From the NCBI GenBank assembly GCA_030427205.1, contig JAUHXC010000023.1, positions 62,001-126,000 of the forward strand: a stretch of DNA of 64,000 bases, read 5' to 3'. The notes under the pieces are model-generated. The model was not told the DNA's origin. It worked only from the letters and a program-made list of their open reading frames with translations, and did not search any database. Source of the DNA: a bacterium. Its GTDB lineage: Bacteria; Myxococcota_A; Bradymonadia; UBA7976; UBA1532. The position numbers and the translations under genes are program-made. The number at the start of each line of letters is the position of its first letter. The stretch's first letter is position 1. Below, piece by piece: positions 26,834 to 36,059 of this stretch.

Positions 26834-28498
26834 ATGGTTCGGATTCTGAGCGTGCTGACGGCGCTGGCGCTGGCCGGCTGCCTGGGCGACCCCGACTCAC
26901 CGGCCTGCGCCGAGCTGCCGCCGGGCGCGTCGGGTTGCCCGGCCGTAGACGCCGGGCCCGACCGCGGCCTCGACAGTGACGTCGATCGCGGCCCCGACAG
27001 CGACGTCGACCACGGCCCCGACAGCGACGTCGATCGCGGCCCCGACGCCGCGCCCACCGACGCCGCGCCCAGCGACGCCGACCCGGCCGATCGCGCGCTC
27101 GGCGACGGCGGCCCGCCCGACGCCCTGCCGGTCGGCGAGGCCTGCGACGGCGCCGACGACGACGGCGACGGCGTGGTCGACGAAGGCACCGGCGGCGCGC
27201 CGTGCATCGCTGGCGTCGGCGCGTGCGAATCCGCCGGCGTCGAGCTGTGCACCGACGCCGGCGATCTGGTCTGCGACGCCGAGCGCGTCGCCGCCCGGGT
27301 CGAGGCGTGCAACGGCGTCGACGACGACTGCGACGGGCAGCCCGACGAGCGCCTGCTCTTCAGCAGCGACGAGTTCGAAGCCGGCGCGATGCAGCGGGCC
27401 GAGCGGCCGGCCGTCGCCGCCCTGGGCGCCCATGTGCTGACCGTGCGCCGGGTGGCCGGCGAGCGCCTCGAAGAGGGGGTCTTGCAGCCCACCGACCGCC
27501 TGGTGCTCGACCTGTGGGATCGCCGCGGCGGCGCCCTCGAACAGTTCAGCGTCGAAGACGAGGCGGTGACCGCCTACACCGTCGCCGACTTCGCCAACGG
27601 CGGTGACGCCGGCTTCGTGGTCCTCTGGGGCAACCGCACCGGGCGGGCGGGCACCGAGCGCTTCAGCATCCAGGCGCTGATCGCCTTCCCCCGGGAAGAC
27701 GGCTTCGGCGACATCGACGGCCCGGTGGAGCTCTTGCAGACCACCGCCGCCATCGACGCGCTGGACGTCGCCGCCGCGCCCGACGGCATCGGCGCGGCCT
27801 GGATCACCGAAGGCGGCCCCTTCTTCGGCGACCTGCTCTTCGGCGACGAGCCGCCGGTCCTCGGCTCGGTGCCGCTCGGCGGGCGGCAGCTGCCGGCCCA
27901 TGACATCGCGCTGGGCGCGGCGGGCGAGCGCTACTTCGTCGCCTATACCGAGGGCCCGGCGGCGGCCCGCATGCGCACGCTGCAGCTCGCCCGCATGGAC
28001 GGCGCCGGCGGCGTATGGCGGGCGCCGGTGGCCGTCGCCGCCGGCGACCGCATCACCGGGCCCACGGTGGCCGGGCGCGGTCAGCAGGTCTTCGTCGCCT
28101 GGAGCGAGCTGGCCGGCGTCGATCAGGTGCGCTTCCGCCCCTACGACCGCGAGCTCGAGCCGCTGACCGCCGCCGCCACCGTCGCCGGCGGGCCGCTCGC
28201 GGCGGTCAGCCCGCGCCTCGCGGTGGACGCCGCCACGGTCGGCCTCGCCTGGGTCGAGCTGGACGACCCCGACAGCCTGCGCAGCAGCGTCTGGTTCACC
28301 CGGATGTACGAGACCCGCGCCATCTGGGACGCCGAGCCGCCGATCCGGGTGTCGTACGGCCCGGCGCGCTCGGGCCCGGTCGATCTGGCGCTGGGCGACG
28401 TCTTCGCCGCGGTGTGGTTCGACGGCCGGCGGCGCGAGCCGAGCGCCTTCGCCCGCTTCGGCCCGTTCGCCTGCGCCGCCGACGCCGTCGATCAGTGA
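26834..28498 (+). CDS. MopE-like metal-binding lipoprotein
   Basis: A 554-aa predicted lipoprotein (lipobox LAGC, Cys16). An Asp-rich spacer with a DRGPDSDVD-type repeat (about 30-95) is followed by two MopE-like motifs, CDGADDDGDGVVDEG and CNGVDDDCDGQPDE, which in Methylococcus MopE belong to a surface copper-binding protein. Residues 180-550 form repeated beta strands (AAWITEGGPFF, FVAYTEGP, VFVAWSEL, VGLAWVEL, FAAVWFDGR), suggesting a beta-propeller. Probably surface exposed; ligand unknown. The stop overlaps the GTG start of the next gene (GTGA). Confidence 0.85.
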   Translation: MVRILSVLTALALAGCLGDPDSPACAELPPGASGCPAVDAGPDRGLDSDVDRGPDSDVDHGPDSDVDRGPDAAPTDAAPSDADPADRALGDGGPPDALPVGEACDGADDDGDGVVDEGTGGAPCIAGVGACESAGVELCTDAGDLVCDAERVAARVEACNGVDDDCDGQPDERLLFSSDEFEAGAMQRAERPAVAALGAHVLTVRRVAGERLEEGVLQPTDRLVLDLWDRRGGALEQFSVEDEAVTAYTVADFANGGDAGFVVLWGNRTGRAGTERFSIQALIAFPREDGFGDIDGPVELLQTTAAIDALDVAAAPDGIGAAWITEGGPFFGDLLFGDEPPVLGSVPLGGRQLPAHDIALGAAGERYFVAYTEGPAAARMRTLQLARMDGAGGVWRAPVAVAAGDRITGPTVAGRGQQVFVAWSELAGVDQVRFRPYDRELEPLTAAATVAGGPLAAVSPRLAVDAATVGLAWVELDDPDSLRSSVWFTRMYETRAIWDAEPPIRVSYGPARSGPVDLALGDVFAAVWFDGRRREPSAFARFGPFACAADAVDQ

Positions 28499-30351
28499 CC
28501 CATACGCCGCCCGAGACGGCCCCGCCGCTGAGCCCGCGGGCGACCACCGCGGTCGTCGCCGGGCTGCTCGTCGCGCAGTTCGCCTTCCTGGCCCTGCCGC
28601 GGGTGCGGGCGACCCCCGGCCTGTGGGGCGCGGTGCTCGGCTGGGGCCTGCTCGCCCTGCTGGGGGTCCTCGCCCTGCACCGGCGCGACCGGCGGGCGGG
28701 GCGCCGGCTCGAGGTCGAGCCGCGGGTGCGCACGCCGCATTGGGTGCAGCTGCTGATGCACTCGGCGGTCTTCGCCTACTGGGGCTGGCACTGGGAGCAA
28801 GTGGCGGCCCAGGTGCCGTTGATGCTGGCCCAGGTCGCCTTCGCCTACCTCTGCGAGCTCTTGACGTCGTGGCGGCGCTACGGCCGCTTCCGCCTCGGCT
28901 TCGGCCCGTGGCCGGTGGTCGGCAGCACCAACCTCTTCTTGTGGTGGCACGACCCCTACTTCGCCGCGCAGTTCGGCATGATCGCGCTGACCTACGCCTC
29001 GCGGGAGCTCTTCCGCTGGCGCCGCGGCGGGCAGATCGTGCACGTCTTCAACCCCTCGGCCTTCGGGCTGGCCCTCGCCGCGCTGGTCATGATCGTCTTC
29101 GAGGTGGCCCACCTCACCTGGGGCCACCGCATCTCGCTCACCCTGGGCCAGCCCGAATACTGCTACGAGTGGATCTTCGCCGTCGGGCTGGTGGTGATGG
29201 TGCTCTTCCGGGTGACCCTGACCACCATGGGCGCCGCGCTGTCGATGCTCGCCATCGGCCAGCTCTACGAGGGCGTCGTCGGGGTCTCGATCTTCCTCGA
29301 CACCGCGATCACCATCGCGGTGTTCCTCGGCATGAACCTGCTGATCACCGATCCGGTCACCTCGCCCCGCTCGGGCGGCGGCAAGCTGATCTTCGGCGCG
29401 CTGTACGGGGTGCTCGTCTGCGGCTTCTACCTGCTGCTCGGCGAGATCAGCCACCCGCCGAGCGGCGGCGACCCGGGGCTGCACGTCACCTTCCTCGACA
29501 AGCTGCTGCCGGTGCCCATCCTCAACCTGCTCGCCCGGCCCATCGACCGGCTGATGGCGAAGCTGCCGTCCATCCCGTGGCCGCTGCGCGGGGCGGCGGC
29601 CAACGGCGTGCACGTCGGGCTGTGGATCGGCCTCTTCCTGCTCGTGCGCCCCGCGCTCAACGCCCACCCCGGGCGCTCGCTGGGCTATTGGGAGCAGGCC
29701 TGCCGCGAGCACCGGCCGCGCAGCTGCGCGACGCTGGTGGCGTTCTACGAGCGGGCCTGCGAGAGCGGCATCGGCGAGGCGTGCCACAACCTGGGCGTGG
29801 TCTTCGTCGACGGGCTCGATCAGATGCCGCGGGACGCCGGACGGGCGGTGGGCGGCTTCGACCGCGGCTGCGCGCTGGGCTTCGCGCCCTCGTGCGGCGA
29901 GATCGGCGCGGCGCTGCTCCTGGGCACGGGCGTACCGCAGGACGCGGCGCTGGCCGAGGCCGCCTTCGAGCGCGGCTGCGCTGGCGGGGACGGCCCGAGC
30001 TGCGATGGCCTGGGCGAGCTGCTGCTGGCCGACGACCCCGCCGCCGCCCGCGGGCCGCTCGGCCTCGCCTGCATCCGCGGGGTGGGGCGGGCGTGCTTCG
30101 CCCACGGCGAGCTGCTGCGCCTCGGCCGCGGCGGACCGCGAGACCCGGCGGCCGCCGCCGAGGTCTATCGCGTCGGCTGCCGGGCCGGATCGGCCGACGC
30201 GTGCAACGCCGGCGCGCTGATGCGCTGGATCGGTGACGGCATCCCGCCGGATCGACCCGGCGCGCTCGAGCTGCTGCGCGTCGGCTGCGACCAGGGCAGC
30301 GACGCGCTCTGCCGGCGCCTGCGTTCACTGGAAGCGGGCGATGCCCCTTGA
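28495..30351 (+). CDS. RnfD/NqrB-like membrane protein fused to Sel1-type Cys repeats
   Basis: A 618-aa protein whose first 390 residues hold about ten transmembrane helices with the NQR2/RnfD look: VFNPSAFGLALAALVMIVFE and, near residue 283, LITDPVTSPRSGGGKLIFG, the region carrying the flavin-linked Thr in RnfD/NqrB. Residues 400-610 are Sel1/Hcp-type helical repeats with regular cysteines (ACREHRPRSCATLVAFYERA, GCALGFAPSCGEIGAALL). The GTG start overlaps the lipoprotein stop, so the genes are coupled. No other Rnf/Nqr subunits are nearby, so a complete sodium or proton pump is not supported; an electron-transfer role is inference. Confidence 0.8.
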   Translation: MTHTPPETAPPLSPRATTAVVAGLLVAQFAFLALPRVRATPGLWGAVLGWGLLALLGVLALHRRDRRAGRRLEVEPRVRTPHWVQLLMHSAVFAYWGWHWEQVAAQVPLMLAQVAFAYLCELLTSWRRYGRFRLGFGPWPVVGSTNLFLWWHDPYFAAQFGMIALTYASRELFRWRRGGQIVHVFNPSAFGLALAALVMIVFEVAHLTWGHRISLTLGQPEYCYEWIFAVGLVVMVLFRVTLTTMGAALSMLAIGQLYEGVVGVSIFLDTAITIAVFLGMNLLITDPVTSPRSGGGKLIFGALYGVLVCGFYLLLGEISHPPSGGDPGLHVTFLDKLLPVPILNLLARPIDRLMAKLPSIPWPLRGAAANGVHVGLWIGLFLLVRPALNAHPGRSLGYWEQACREHRPRSCATLVAFYERACESGIGEACHNLGVVFVDGLDQMPRDAGRAVGGFDRGCALGFAPSCGEIGAALLLGTGVPQDAALAEAAFERGCAGGDGPSCDGLGELLLADDPAAARGPLGLACIRGVGRACFAHGELLRLGRGGPRDPAAAAEVYRVGCRAGSADACNAGALMRWIGDGIPPDRPGALELLRVGCDQGSDALCRRLRSLEAGDAP

Positions 30352-30412
30352 TCTACTACTTCTGGCTTTGCTCGCGCCGCGCGCGAATCTCGGCGGCGCA
30401 TGCCGAAGCCAG

Positions 30413-30783
30413 TCGAGCGCGCAGCGCGAGACGTGAGTGCCCATGCCCGTGCCACGCCCGGCGCCTACCCATGGCCGGGATTGGACCCAGCGCGTCAACC
30501 CGGATGCACGAACACGCGAGCGCCAGCGAGCCGCCGAGCGCAGCGAGTGCGAAGAGGCGCGGAGATCCCGCCCCGGCGCAGCCGGGCGGCCAAGCCCTCG
30601 ACCCGACGGGGCGTAGGCCGGGCCCGAAGGGCCGGAGACGAGCACGGCAAGGAGACACTGTTGGCGCGTTCCGAGCCACCGAGAGCTGGATCGCCTTGCC
30701 CGCCCTCAGCGTTGCCCAGGCCGCCGTCGCGCCCGTCCTCAGCATTGCCCAGACCGTTGTCAAGCCAGCGCGGTGCTGTATCT
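30413..30783. repeat. Dispersed repeat element, copy 2
   Basis: Homologous to 526 to about 900: same start TCGAGCGCGCAGCGCGAGAC, same central GAGATCCCGCCC block and same GAGACACTGTTGGCGCGTTC block, then two and a bit units of the 33-bp repeat (about 30697-30775) with the same register. It lies in the gene-free 30352-31064 gap. No gene is supported in the gap; open frames there are composition-driven. Confidence 0.8.
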
Positions 30784-30833
30784 CTCGCGCAGGTCCACGC
30801 CCCCCTTGGGTTGCGGGCGTCAGCCCGCGCTAT

Positions 30834-30993
30834 GAGCTTGCCCACAAACTCTGGCGCTTCGCCCAGCACCGCCCCGAACGGCGAATTTCAGCGTCCCTCA
30901 GGCTCGGAATACTCCGAGTATGCCTGCGCCTTCGTTCCTTGAACTCGCCGTCCGGCCCGGCACTGTGCTCGACCATGGTTTGTGGGCAAGCTC
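30834..30993. mobile_element. Candidate MITE-like inverted-repeat element
   Basis: A 160-bp segment bounded by perfect 16-bp inverted ends, GAGCTTGCCCACAAAC at 30834-30849 and its complement at 30978-30993. The interior is also partly self-complementary (ACGGCGA-ATTTCA against TGAACTCGCCGT) and its centre holds ATACTC-C-GAGTAT (30909-30921), so the whole could fold into one long imperfect hairpin. No target-site duplication was recognised. It may be a non-autonomous element or a structured 5' leader of the gene starting at 31065. Confidence 0.5.
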
Positions 30994-31064
30994 TTGACGA
31001 CAGCGGGGGGGTCGGGCTCAAGCTCGTGTCTCGAATCCGCCCGAATCGACCCGCCGGAGCAGAC

Positions 31065-33590
31065 ATGTCCGACTCGCAGCCGCTCGACCAGCAGCCGCTC
31101 GATCCGCAGCCGCTCGACCCCCGTGAAGCCGAGGCCCTCCTGCGCGGAGACGGCCCGCTGGACGCCGCCACCGTCGACGGTCTCATCGCGGCGGCCTACG
31201 CCGACGACGGCCGGCTGAGCGGCGCCGAGCGCCGGCGGCTGCGGGCGCTGTTGTGGGACGAGCCCGACCGGCTCACCGCCGACGGCGCAGAGCGGCTGCG
31301 CATCTTCGATCGGCTGGAGAACGCGACCCTGCGCGAGGCCGCCCGGCGGCTGGGGTCCGACGGCGAGCTGTCGGCCGCCGACGTGGCCGCGCTCGAGACG
31401 CTCGCCCGCGCCGACGGCCGCATCTCGCAGCGCGAGGCGCAGACCCTCGACGCCCTGCTCGACTACTACGCCGGCCTGCTCACCGCCGACGGCAAGGCGG
31501 CGCTGCGTCGACTCGCCGGGCGCGAGACGTCGGGGGACGGCGGCGTCGAGCCCGAGGGGCAGGCGCCCGCAAGAGCCCTCGGCGCGGGGGTCTACTGGCT
31601 GGGCCACGGCCCGCTGTCGACCGACCCGGCCGCGGCCCCCGACAGCGGCGACGCCGAGGCGCTGGGCCACGTGCTCTACCGGGCGGCGGGCCTGATCGAC
31701 GACCTGCCGGCGGACGGCCGCCTCTTCGCGACCGACCGGCCGGGGCAGGCCGAAGAGCTTCAATCCCAGCTGCACGCCGCCCTGCGCCTGGGCGCCGACC
31801 CGCAGCCCGGCCTCGAACCACGCCAGGCGCTGCAGCTGCGCTCGAGCGCGCACACCTGCCTGGTGCACCTCGTCGAGTGCCTGCCCAACAGCGGCCCGCT
31901 CGCCGAGGCGGCGCAGGAGGCCGAAGAGCACGCCATCGCGTTCGCCCGCGCCGAGGAGCACCCGGCGCTGGGCGAGGCGTTCACCTACGCGCTGCACCGC
32001 ATCCGGGGCACGCTCACCGAGATCGGGCAGGCGGCGGTCGACGCGCTCTACGCCCGGCGGGTGCCCACCGCGCCGCCCTACGCCGAGTGGTTCGGTGGCC
32101 CGGACGACGGCGAAGGCGGCGAGGCGACCGCCGACCGCACGCTGGTGGTGCACTGGTCGGCGGGCCGCGGGTCGGAGGGCTTCTTCCGCGGCACCGTCGA
32201 GCTGCTCGGGCGGGCCGGCTTCGCGCCCGAGGACGCCAAGGCGTCGACCGACGCCCCCGGCCCGGTCTGGTTCCGCCGCGAGATCGGCAGCCTCACCGTG
32301 CGGCTGCGGCTCAAGGAGTACGCGTCCGACGTCTTCGCGACGATGGACGACCCGACGGTGCACGTCGTCGGCTACGACGGCCACTCCGACATCGGGCGCA
32401 ACATGCGCCGCTCGCTGCGCCGGGCCCCGGACATGGCCGGCGCCAAGCTGGTCTTCTACGGCCTGTGCGCCGGCAAGGACGCGCTGTTCAGGGTGCGGGC
32501 GCGCTACCCGGGCGCCCAGATCATGACCAGCTTCAACTCGTCGTACTTCCGCACCGCCGAGGGCCCCGACGGGCAGCGGCGCATGATCGAGTCGGAGAAC
32601 TTCAACGCGCTGATGGAGGTGCTCGACGGCGTCGCCGAGGGCCACGACTGGAAGGCGATCCGCGAGAACATCAAGCGCAACGCCATCCCGCCGTACTGGC
32701 GGCGGCTGCACGCGCTGCCCGGCGGCATGAACTACGTCACGCCCATCGACACCGGGCTGGCCGCGTCAGTGCTCGACAGCGACCGCGACGGGCAGGCCGA
32801 CGCGCTCGACCGGCTGGTGAACTTCGACGCCTTCGACGTGGCCGACGACACCGCCCGCGAGTTCGTGCCCCGCGACCCGGGCCGCGCCGCCGAGGCCCTC
32901 GACGGCACCGACGTGCACGTGGCGGCCAACGTGTGCAATACGGCCGTGCTCTACAACCCGCTGACCAAGAAGTACAACGCCCTCGGCCGCATCGTCGGCG
33001 GGGGCTACGCCGACTTCGGCGGCAGCGCGCCCATCGTGCGGGTGGTCGACGTCGAGCTCGACGGCGAGCCGGCCTGGGCCCTCGAGGTCAACCACCGCTA
33101 CGCGCACATGACCGAAGAGGCCCTGCGGGCGGTGGCGCTCTACGCCTTCAACGGGCACATCGCCCTCGCCGACGACGCCGACGGCGAGGCCGCCATCGAC
33201 GGCACCTACCGCGAGCGTTGGCGGGCGAGCACCTGGAGCACCGGCGCCGGCCCCGACCGCGTCGACGTGCACCTCATGGGGCTGACCCTGGCGATGTTCA
33301 CCCTGACCTACGACATGAACGACGGCTTCGCCGGCCCGCACCGCCGCGACGTCGAGATCTGGCGCGGCCTGCTGCAGCACTTCGGCCTGCCCGACCTCGA
33401 CCACAAGGCCATCTGGCAGCTCATCTGGGACGAGAAGCACGACTACGCCGGCTCGCCGGGCATCGTCGGCAAGTGGCGCGATACGCTCGACGGCGACACC
33501 CTCGAGCGCATCGCCCAAGCCACGCCGACCACGTCCGACGCCCCCGCCGAAGACGCAGAAGACAGCGCCGCCGAGCGACCGATCGGCTGA
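31065..33590 (+). CDS. Large cytosolic protein with TerB-like helices and candidate caspase-type dyad
   Basis: An 841-aa protein without signal or membrane segments. The start at 31065 has GGAG five bases upstream (31056-31059). Residues about 20-150 are two helical units with AAYADDGRLSGAERRRL and LARADGRISQREAQTL, reminiscent of TerB/EF-hand-like ADGxxSxxE modules. The centre reads VHVVGYDGHSDIG (His440) and, after a helix, KLVFYGLCAGKD (Cys468), then AQIMTSFNSSYF: a beta-strand-His, beta-strand-Cys pattern like the caspase/gingipain/CHAT fold. The C-terminal third (550-820) is conserved-looking but unrecognised. Protease function is my inference from this local pattern only; the family is not known to me. 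It precedes the PEBP gene by 47 bp. Confidence 0.8.
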   Translation: MSDSQPLDQQPLDPQPLDPREAEALLRGDGPLDAATVDGLIAAAYADDGRLSGAERRRLRALLWDEPDRLTADGAERLRIFDRLENATLREAARRLGSDGELSAADVAALETLARADGRISQREAQTLDALLDYYAGLLTADGKAALRRLAGRETSGDGGVEPEGQAPARALGAGVYWLGHGPLSTDPAAAPDSGDAEALGHVLYRAAGLIDDLPADGRLFATDRPGQAEELQSQLHAALRLGADPQPGLEPRQALQLRSSAHTCLVHLVECLPNSGPLAEAAQEAEEHAIAFARAEEHPALGEAFTYALHRIRGTLTEIGQAAVDALYARRVPTAPPYAEWFGGPDDGEGGEATADRTLVVHWSAGRGSEGFFRGTVELLGRAGFAPEDAKASTDAPGPVWFRREIGSLTVRLRLKEYASDVFATMDDPTVHVVGYDGHSDIGRNMRRSLRRAPDMAGAKLVFYGLCAGKDALFRVRARYPGAQIMTSFNSSYFRTAEGPDGQRRMIESENFNALMEVLDGVAEGHDWKAIRENIKRNAIPPYWRRLHALPGGMNYVTPIDTGLAASVLDSDRDGQADALDRLVNFDAFDVADDTAREFVPRDPGRAAEALDGTDVHVAANVCNTAVLYNPLTKKYNALGRIVGGGYADFGGSAPIVRVVDVELDGEPAWALEVNHRYAHMTEEALRAVALYAFNGHIALADDADGEAAIDGTYRERWRASTWSTGAGPDRVDVHLMGLTLAMFTLTYDMNDGFAGPHRRDVEIWRGLLQHFGLPDLDHKAIWQLIWDEKHDYAGSPGIVGKWRDTLDGDTLERIAQATPTTSDAPAEDAEDSAAERPIG

Positions 33591-33637
33591 CCGGCGACTC
33601 TGAGCCATACACCCCACGCCCCCGAGAAGGAGGACCC

Positions 33638-34273
33638 ATGAAGCTCCGAAGCGACAGCTTCAAAGACGGCGGCCCGATCCCCAGCCGCTGCGCGTTCGGC
33701 AAGTACGACCCCGAGAACAACGTGGCCCTGTGCGAGAACATGAACCCGCACCTCGCCTGGGGCGACCTGCCCGACGGCACGCAGTCGCTGGCGATCATCT
33801 GCCACGACCCCGACGTGCCCAGCGTGGGCGACGACGTCAACCAGGACGGCAAGACCGTCTCCATCGCGCTGCCGCGGGTCGACTTCTTCCACTGGCTGCT
33901 CGTCGACATCGACCCCGGCCGCAGCGCCATCGCCGAGGGCGAGTTCTCCAAAGGCATCGTCGCCCGCGGCAAGGACGGCCCCGAGGCCAAGGGCGGCATG
34001 CGCCACGGGCTCAACGACTACACCGGCTGGTTCGCCGGCGACGCCGACATGAAGGGCGACTACTTCGGCTACGACGGCCCCTGCCCGCCGTGGAACGACG
34101 AGCGGCTGCACCACTACACCTTCACCGTCTACGCGCTGAACGTGCCCAAGGCGCCGACCAAGGGCATCTTCCGCGGCGCCGACCTGCGCGACGCGATCAT
34201 GCCCCACGTCATCGGCGAGGCCAGCATCACCGGCACCTACCACATCTACCCCGACGCCAGGCCGGCGAGCTGA
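33638..34273 (+). CDS. YbhB/YbcL-family PEBP (Raf-kinase-inhibitor-like) protein
   Basis: A 211-aa phosphatidylethanolamine-binding-protein homologue. Family marks: CENMNPHLAWGDLPDGTQSLAI and ICHDPDVP (the ligand-pocket DPD), FFHWLLVDI, and GYDGPCPPWNDERLHHYTFTVYAL. It is cytosolic (no signal). Cellular role in bacteria is unsettled. AGAAGGAGG just before the ATG at 33638 is the strongest Shine-Dalgarno in the area. The insert PSVGDDVNQDGKTVSIALPRV and FSKGIVARGKDG make it a little longer than the roughly 160-180-aa typical members. Confidence 0.92.
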   Translation: MKLRSDSFKDGGPIPSRCAFGKYDPENNVALCENMNPHLAWGDLPDGTQSLAIICHDPDVPSVGDDVNQDGKTVSIALPRVDFFHWLLVDIDPGRSAIAEGEFSKGIVARGKDGPEAKGGMRHGLNDYTGWFAGDADMKGDYFGYDGPCPPWNDERLHHYTFTVYALNVPKAPTKGIFRGADLRDAIMPHVIGEASITGTYHIYPDARPAS

Positions 34274-34328
34274 CCATCGGCCGACGACCAGCCCCCGCCG
34301 CCTCACCCCGCCGCGAGAGAGCCCGCCC

Positions 34329-35966
34329 ATGAAGACCCACGACGTATTCAATACCGTGCCGCCGCTCTGGGACTACGACGCCTTCGGCGGCGACGACGCG
34401 CTGCGCGACGCGCTCGAGCGCGAGGGCGGCGGCGGCTTTCGCGACGCGGTCGCCGCGTTCGGGCGGCGGACGGGCAGCGCCGCGCTGATCGAGCACGGGC
34501 GCCTGGCCAACGAGCACCCGCCGGTCGTGCGCATCTTCGACCGCGGCGGGCGGCGCATCAACGCGGTGGAGTTCCACCCCAGCTACCACGCCTTGATGAA
34601 GACCAGCCTCGAAGCGGGGCTGGCCGGCGGCCCGTGGACCGACGCCCGCCCCGGCGCGCTGGTGGCCCGGGTGGCCAAGAACCACCTGATGGCCCAGGTC
34701 GAAGCGGGCCACGGCTGCCCGGTGACGATGACCTTCGCCGCCGTGCCCGCGCTGCGCCACAGCCCCGACCTCGCCGCCGCCTTCGAACCCAAGATCACCG
34801 CCGCCGCCTACGACGGGCGCAACGTGCCGCACACCGAGAAGGCCGCGCTGACGGTGGGCATGGCGATGACCGAGAAGCAGGGCGGATCCGACGTGCGGGC
34901 CAATACCACCCGGGCGACCGCCGACGGCGAGGGCTTCCGGCTCAGCGGCCACAAGTGGTTCTGCTCGGCGCCGATGTGCGACCTGTTTCTGACCCTGGCC
35001 TACGACGACGCCGGCCTGAGCTGCTTCCTCGTGCCCCGCTGGCAGCCCGACGGCACGCCCAACCCGATGAACGTGCAGCGGCTCAAGGACAAGGTCGGCA
35101 ACCGCAGCAACGCGTCGAGCGAGATCGAGTACCACGGCGCCTGGGCGCAGCGGGTCGGCGAGCCGGGCCGCGGGGTGCGCACCATCATCGACATGGTGGC
35201 CCACACCCGCCTCGACTGCATCAACGGCAGCGCCGCGCTCATCCGCCACGGCGTGGCCCAGGCGGTGCACCACGCGCAGCACCGCTCGGCGTTCAAGAAG
35301 CGGCTCATCGAGCACCCGCTGATGCAGAACGTGCTCGCCGACCTGGCGCTGGAGAGCGAGGCGGCGCTGGCCCTGGCGATGCGCATGGCCCGGGCCTACG
35401 AAGACGGCCGCGCCGACGAAGAGGCCGCCGCGCTGGCCCGCATCGGCACCGCCATCGGCAAGTACTGGGTCTGCAAGCGCACCCCGGCGGCGGTCTACGA
35501 GGCGATGGAGTGCCACGGCGGCAACGGCTACGTCGAAGAGCACCCGATGGCCCGGCTGTACCGCGAGGCGCCGCTCAACTCGATCTGGGAGGGCTCGGGC
35601 AACGTCATCTGCCTCGACGTGCTGCGGGCGATGGCGCGCGAGCCGGCGACCCTGCCCGCGCTGACCGCCGAGCTGAACGCCGCCCGCGGCATCGACCGCC
35701 GCTACGATACCTGGGTCGATACGACGCTCGGCGCGCTCGACGACGTGCAGACCCTCGAGCTGCGCGCCCGGCGGGTCGTCGAGCGCCTCGCGCTGGCGCT
35801 GCAGGCGTCGATCCTGCTGCGCGGCGAGAAGAGCGTGGTCGGCGAGGCCTTCGTCGCCGCGCGGCTGGGCGCCGGGCACCTGAACTTCGGCACGCTCGGC
35901 CCCGACATCGACCGCGAGGCGCTCATCGCGCGCGCCGACCCCCATCGGGCGAGCGCCGCGGCCTGA
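34329..35966 (+). CDS. aidB: AidB-like acyl-CoA dehydrogenase
   Basis: A 545-aa flavoprotein of the AidB branch of acyl-CoA dehydrogenases; E. coli AidB is induced by alkylation stress and binds DNA. Features: the AidB-type N-terminus VFNTVPPLWDYDAF, HPSYHALM, HGCPVTMTFAAVPALR, the FAD-domain signature GMAMTEKQGGSDVRAN, LKDKVGNRSNASSEIEY, and the C-terminal CHGGNGYVEEHPMARLYREA with NSIWEGSGN. The length matches the family (about 540 aa). Lies 55 bp after the PEBP gene. Confidence 0.94.
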   Translation: MKTHDVFNTVPPLWDYDAFGGDDALRDALEREGGGGFRDAVAAFGRRTGSAALIEHGRLANEHPPVVRIFDRGGRRINAVEFHPSYHALMKTSLEAGLAGGPWTDARPGALVARVAKNHLMAQVEAGHGCPVTMTFAAVPALRHSPDLAAAFEPKITAAAYDGRNVPHTEKAALTVGMAMTEKQGGSDVRANTTRATADGEGFRLSGHKWFCSAPMCDLFLTLAYDDAGLSCFLVPRWQPDGTPNPMNVQRLKDKVGNRSNASSEIEYHGAWAQRVGEPGRGVRTIIDMVAHTRLDCINGSAALIRHGVAQAVHHAQHRSAFKKRLIEHPLMQNVLADLALESEAALALAMRMARAYEDGRADEEAAALARIGTAIGKYWVCKRTPAAVYEAMECHGGNGYVEEHPMARLYREAPLNSIWEGSGNVICLDVLRAMAREPATLPALTAELNAARGIDRRYDTWVDTTLGALDDVQTLELRARRVVERLALALQASILLRGEKSVVGEAFVAARLGAGHLNFGTLGPDIDREALIARADPHRASAAA

Positions 35967-36059
35967 GCGGGCAAAAACGACCGCCGCCGAACGGTGCAGA
36001 GCAGAGGTGAACCGGCCCGCGGCGCCCGCGTCGCGGGCGTACATCGCGCGGGAGGCCCC

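Noticed and set aside
28495..30351. Part of an Rnf or Nqr complex operon
   Set aside because: No Rnf/Nqr partner genes in the window; only the D-like membrane domain is present.
30352..31064. Gene extension of the 841-aa protein upstream to 30348
   Set aside because: The added sequence is the dispersed repeat and the inverted-repeat element; the ATG at 31065 has a well-spaced GGAG.
31065..33590. Confident assignment as a metacaspase
   Set aside because: Only the local His and Cys contexts match; overall length and flanking domains do not fit C14 enzymes I know, so it stays a hypothesis.
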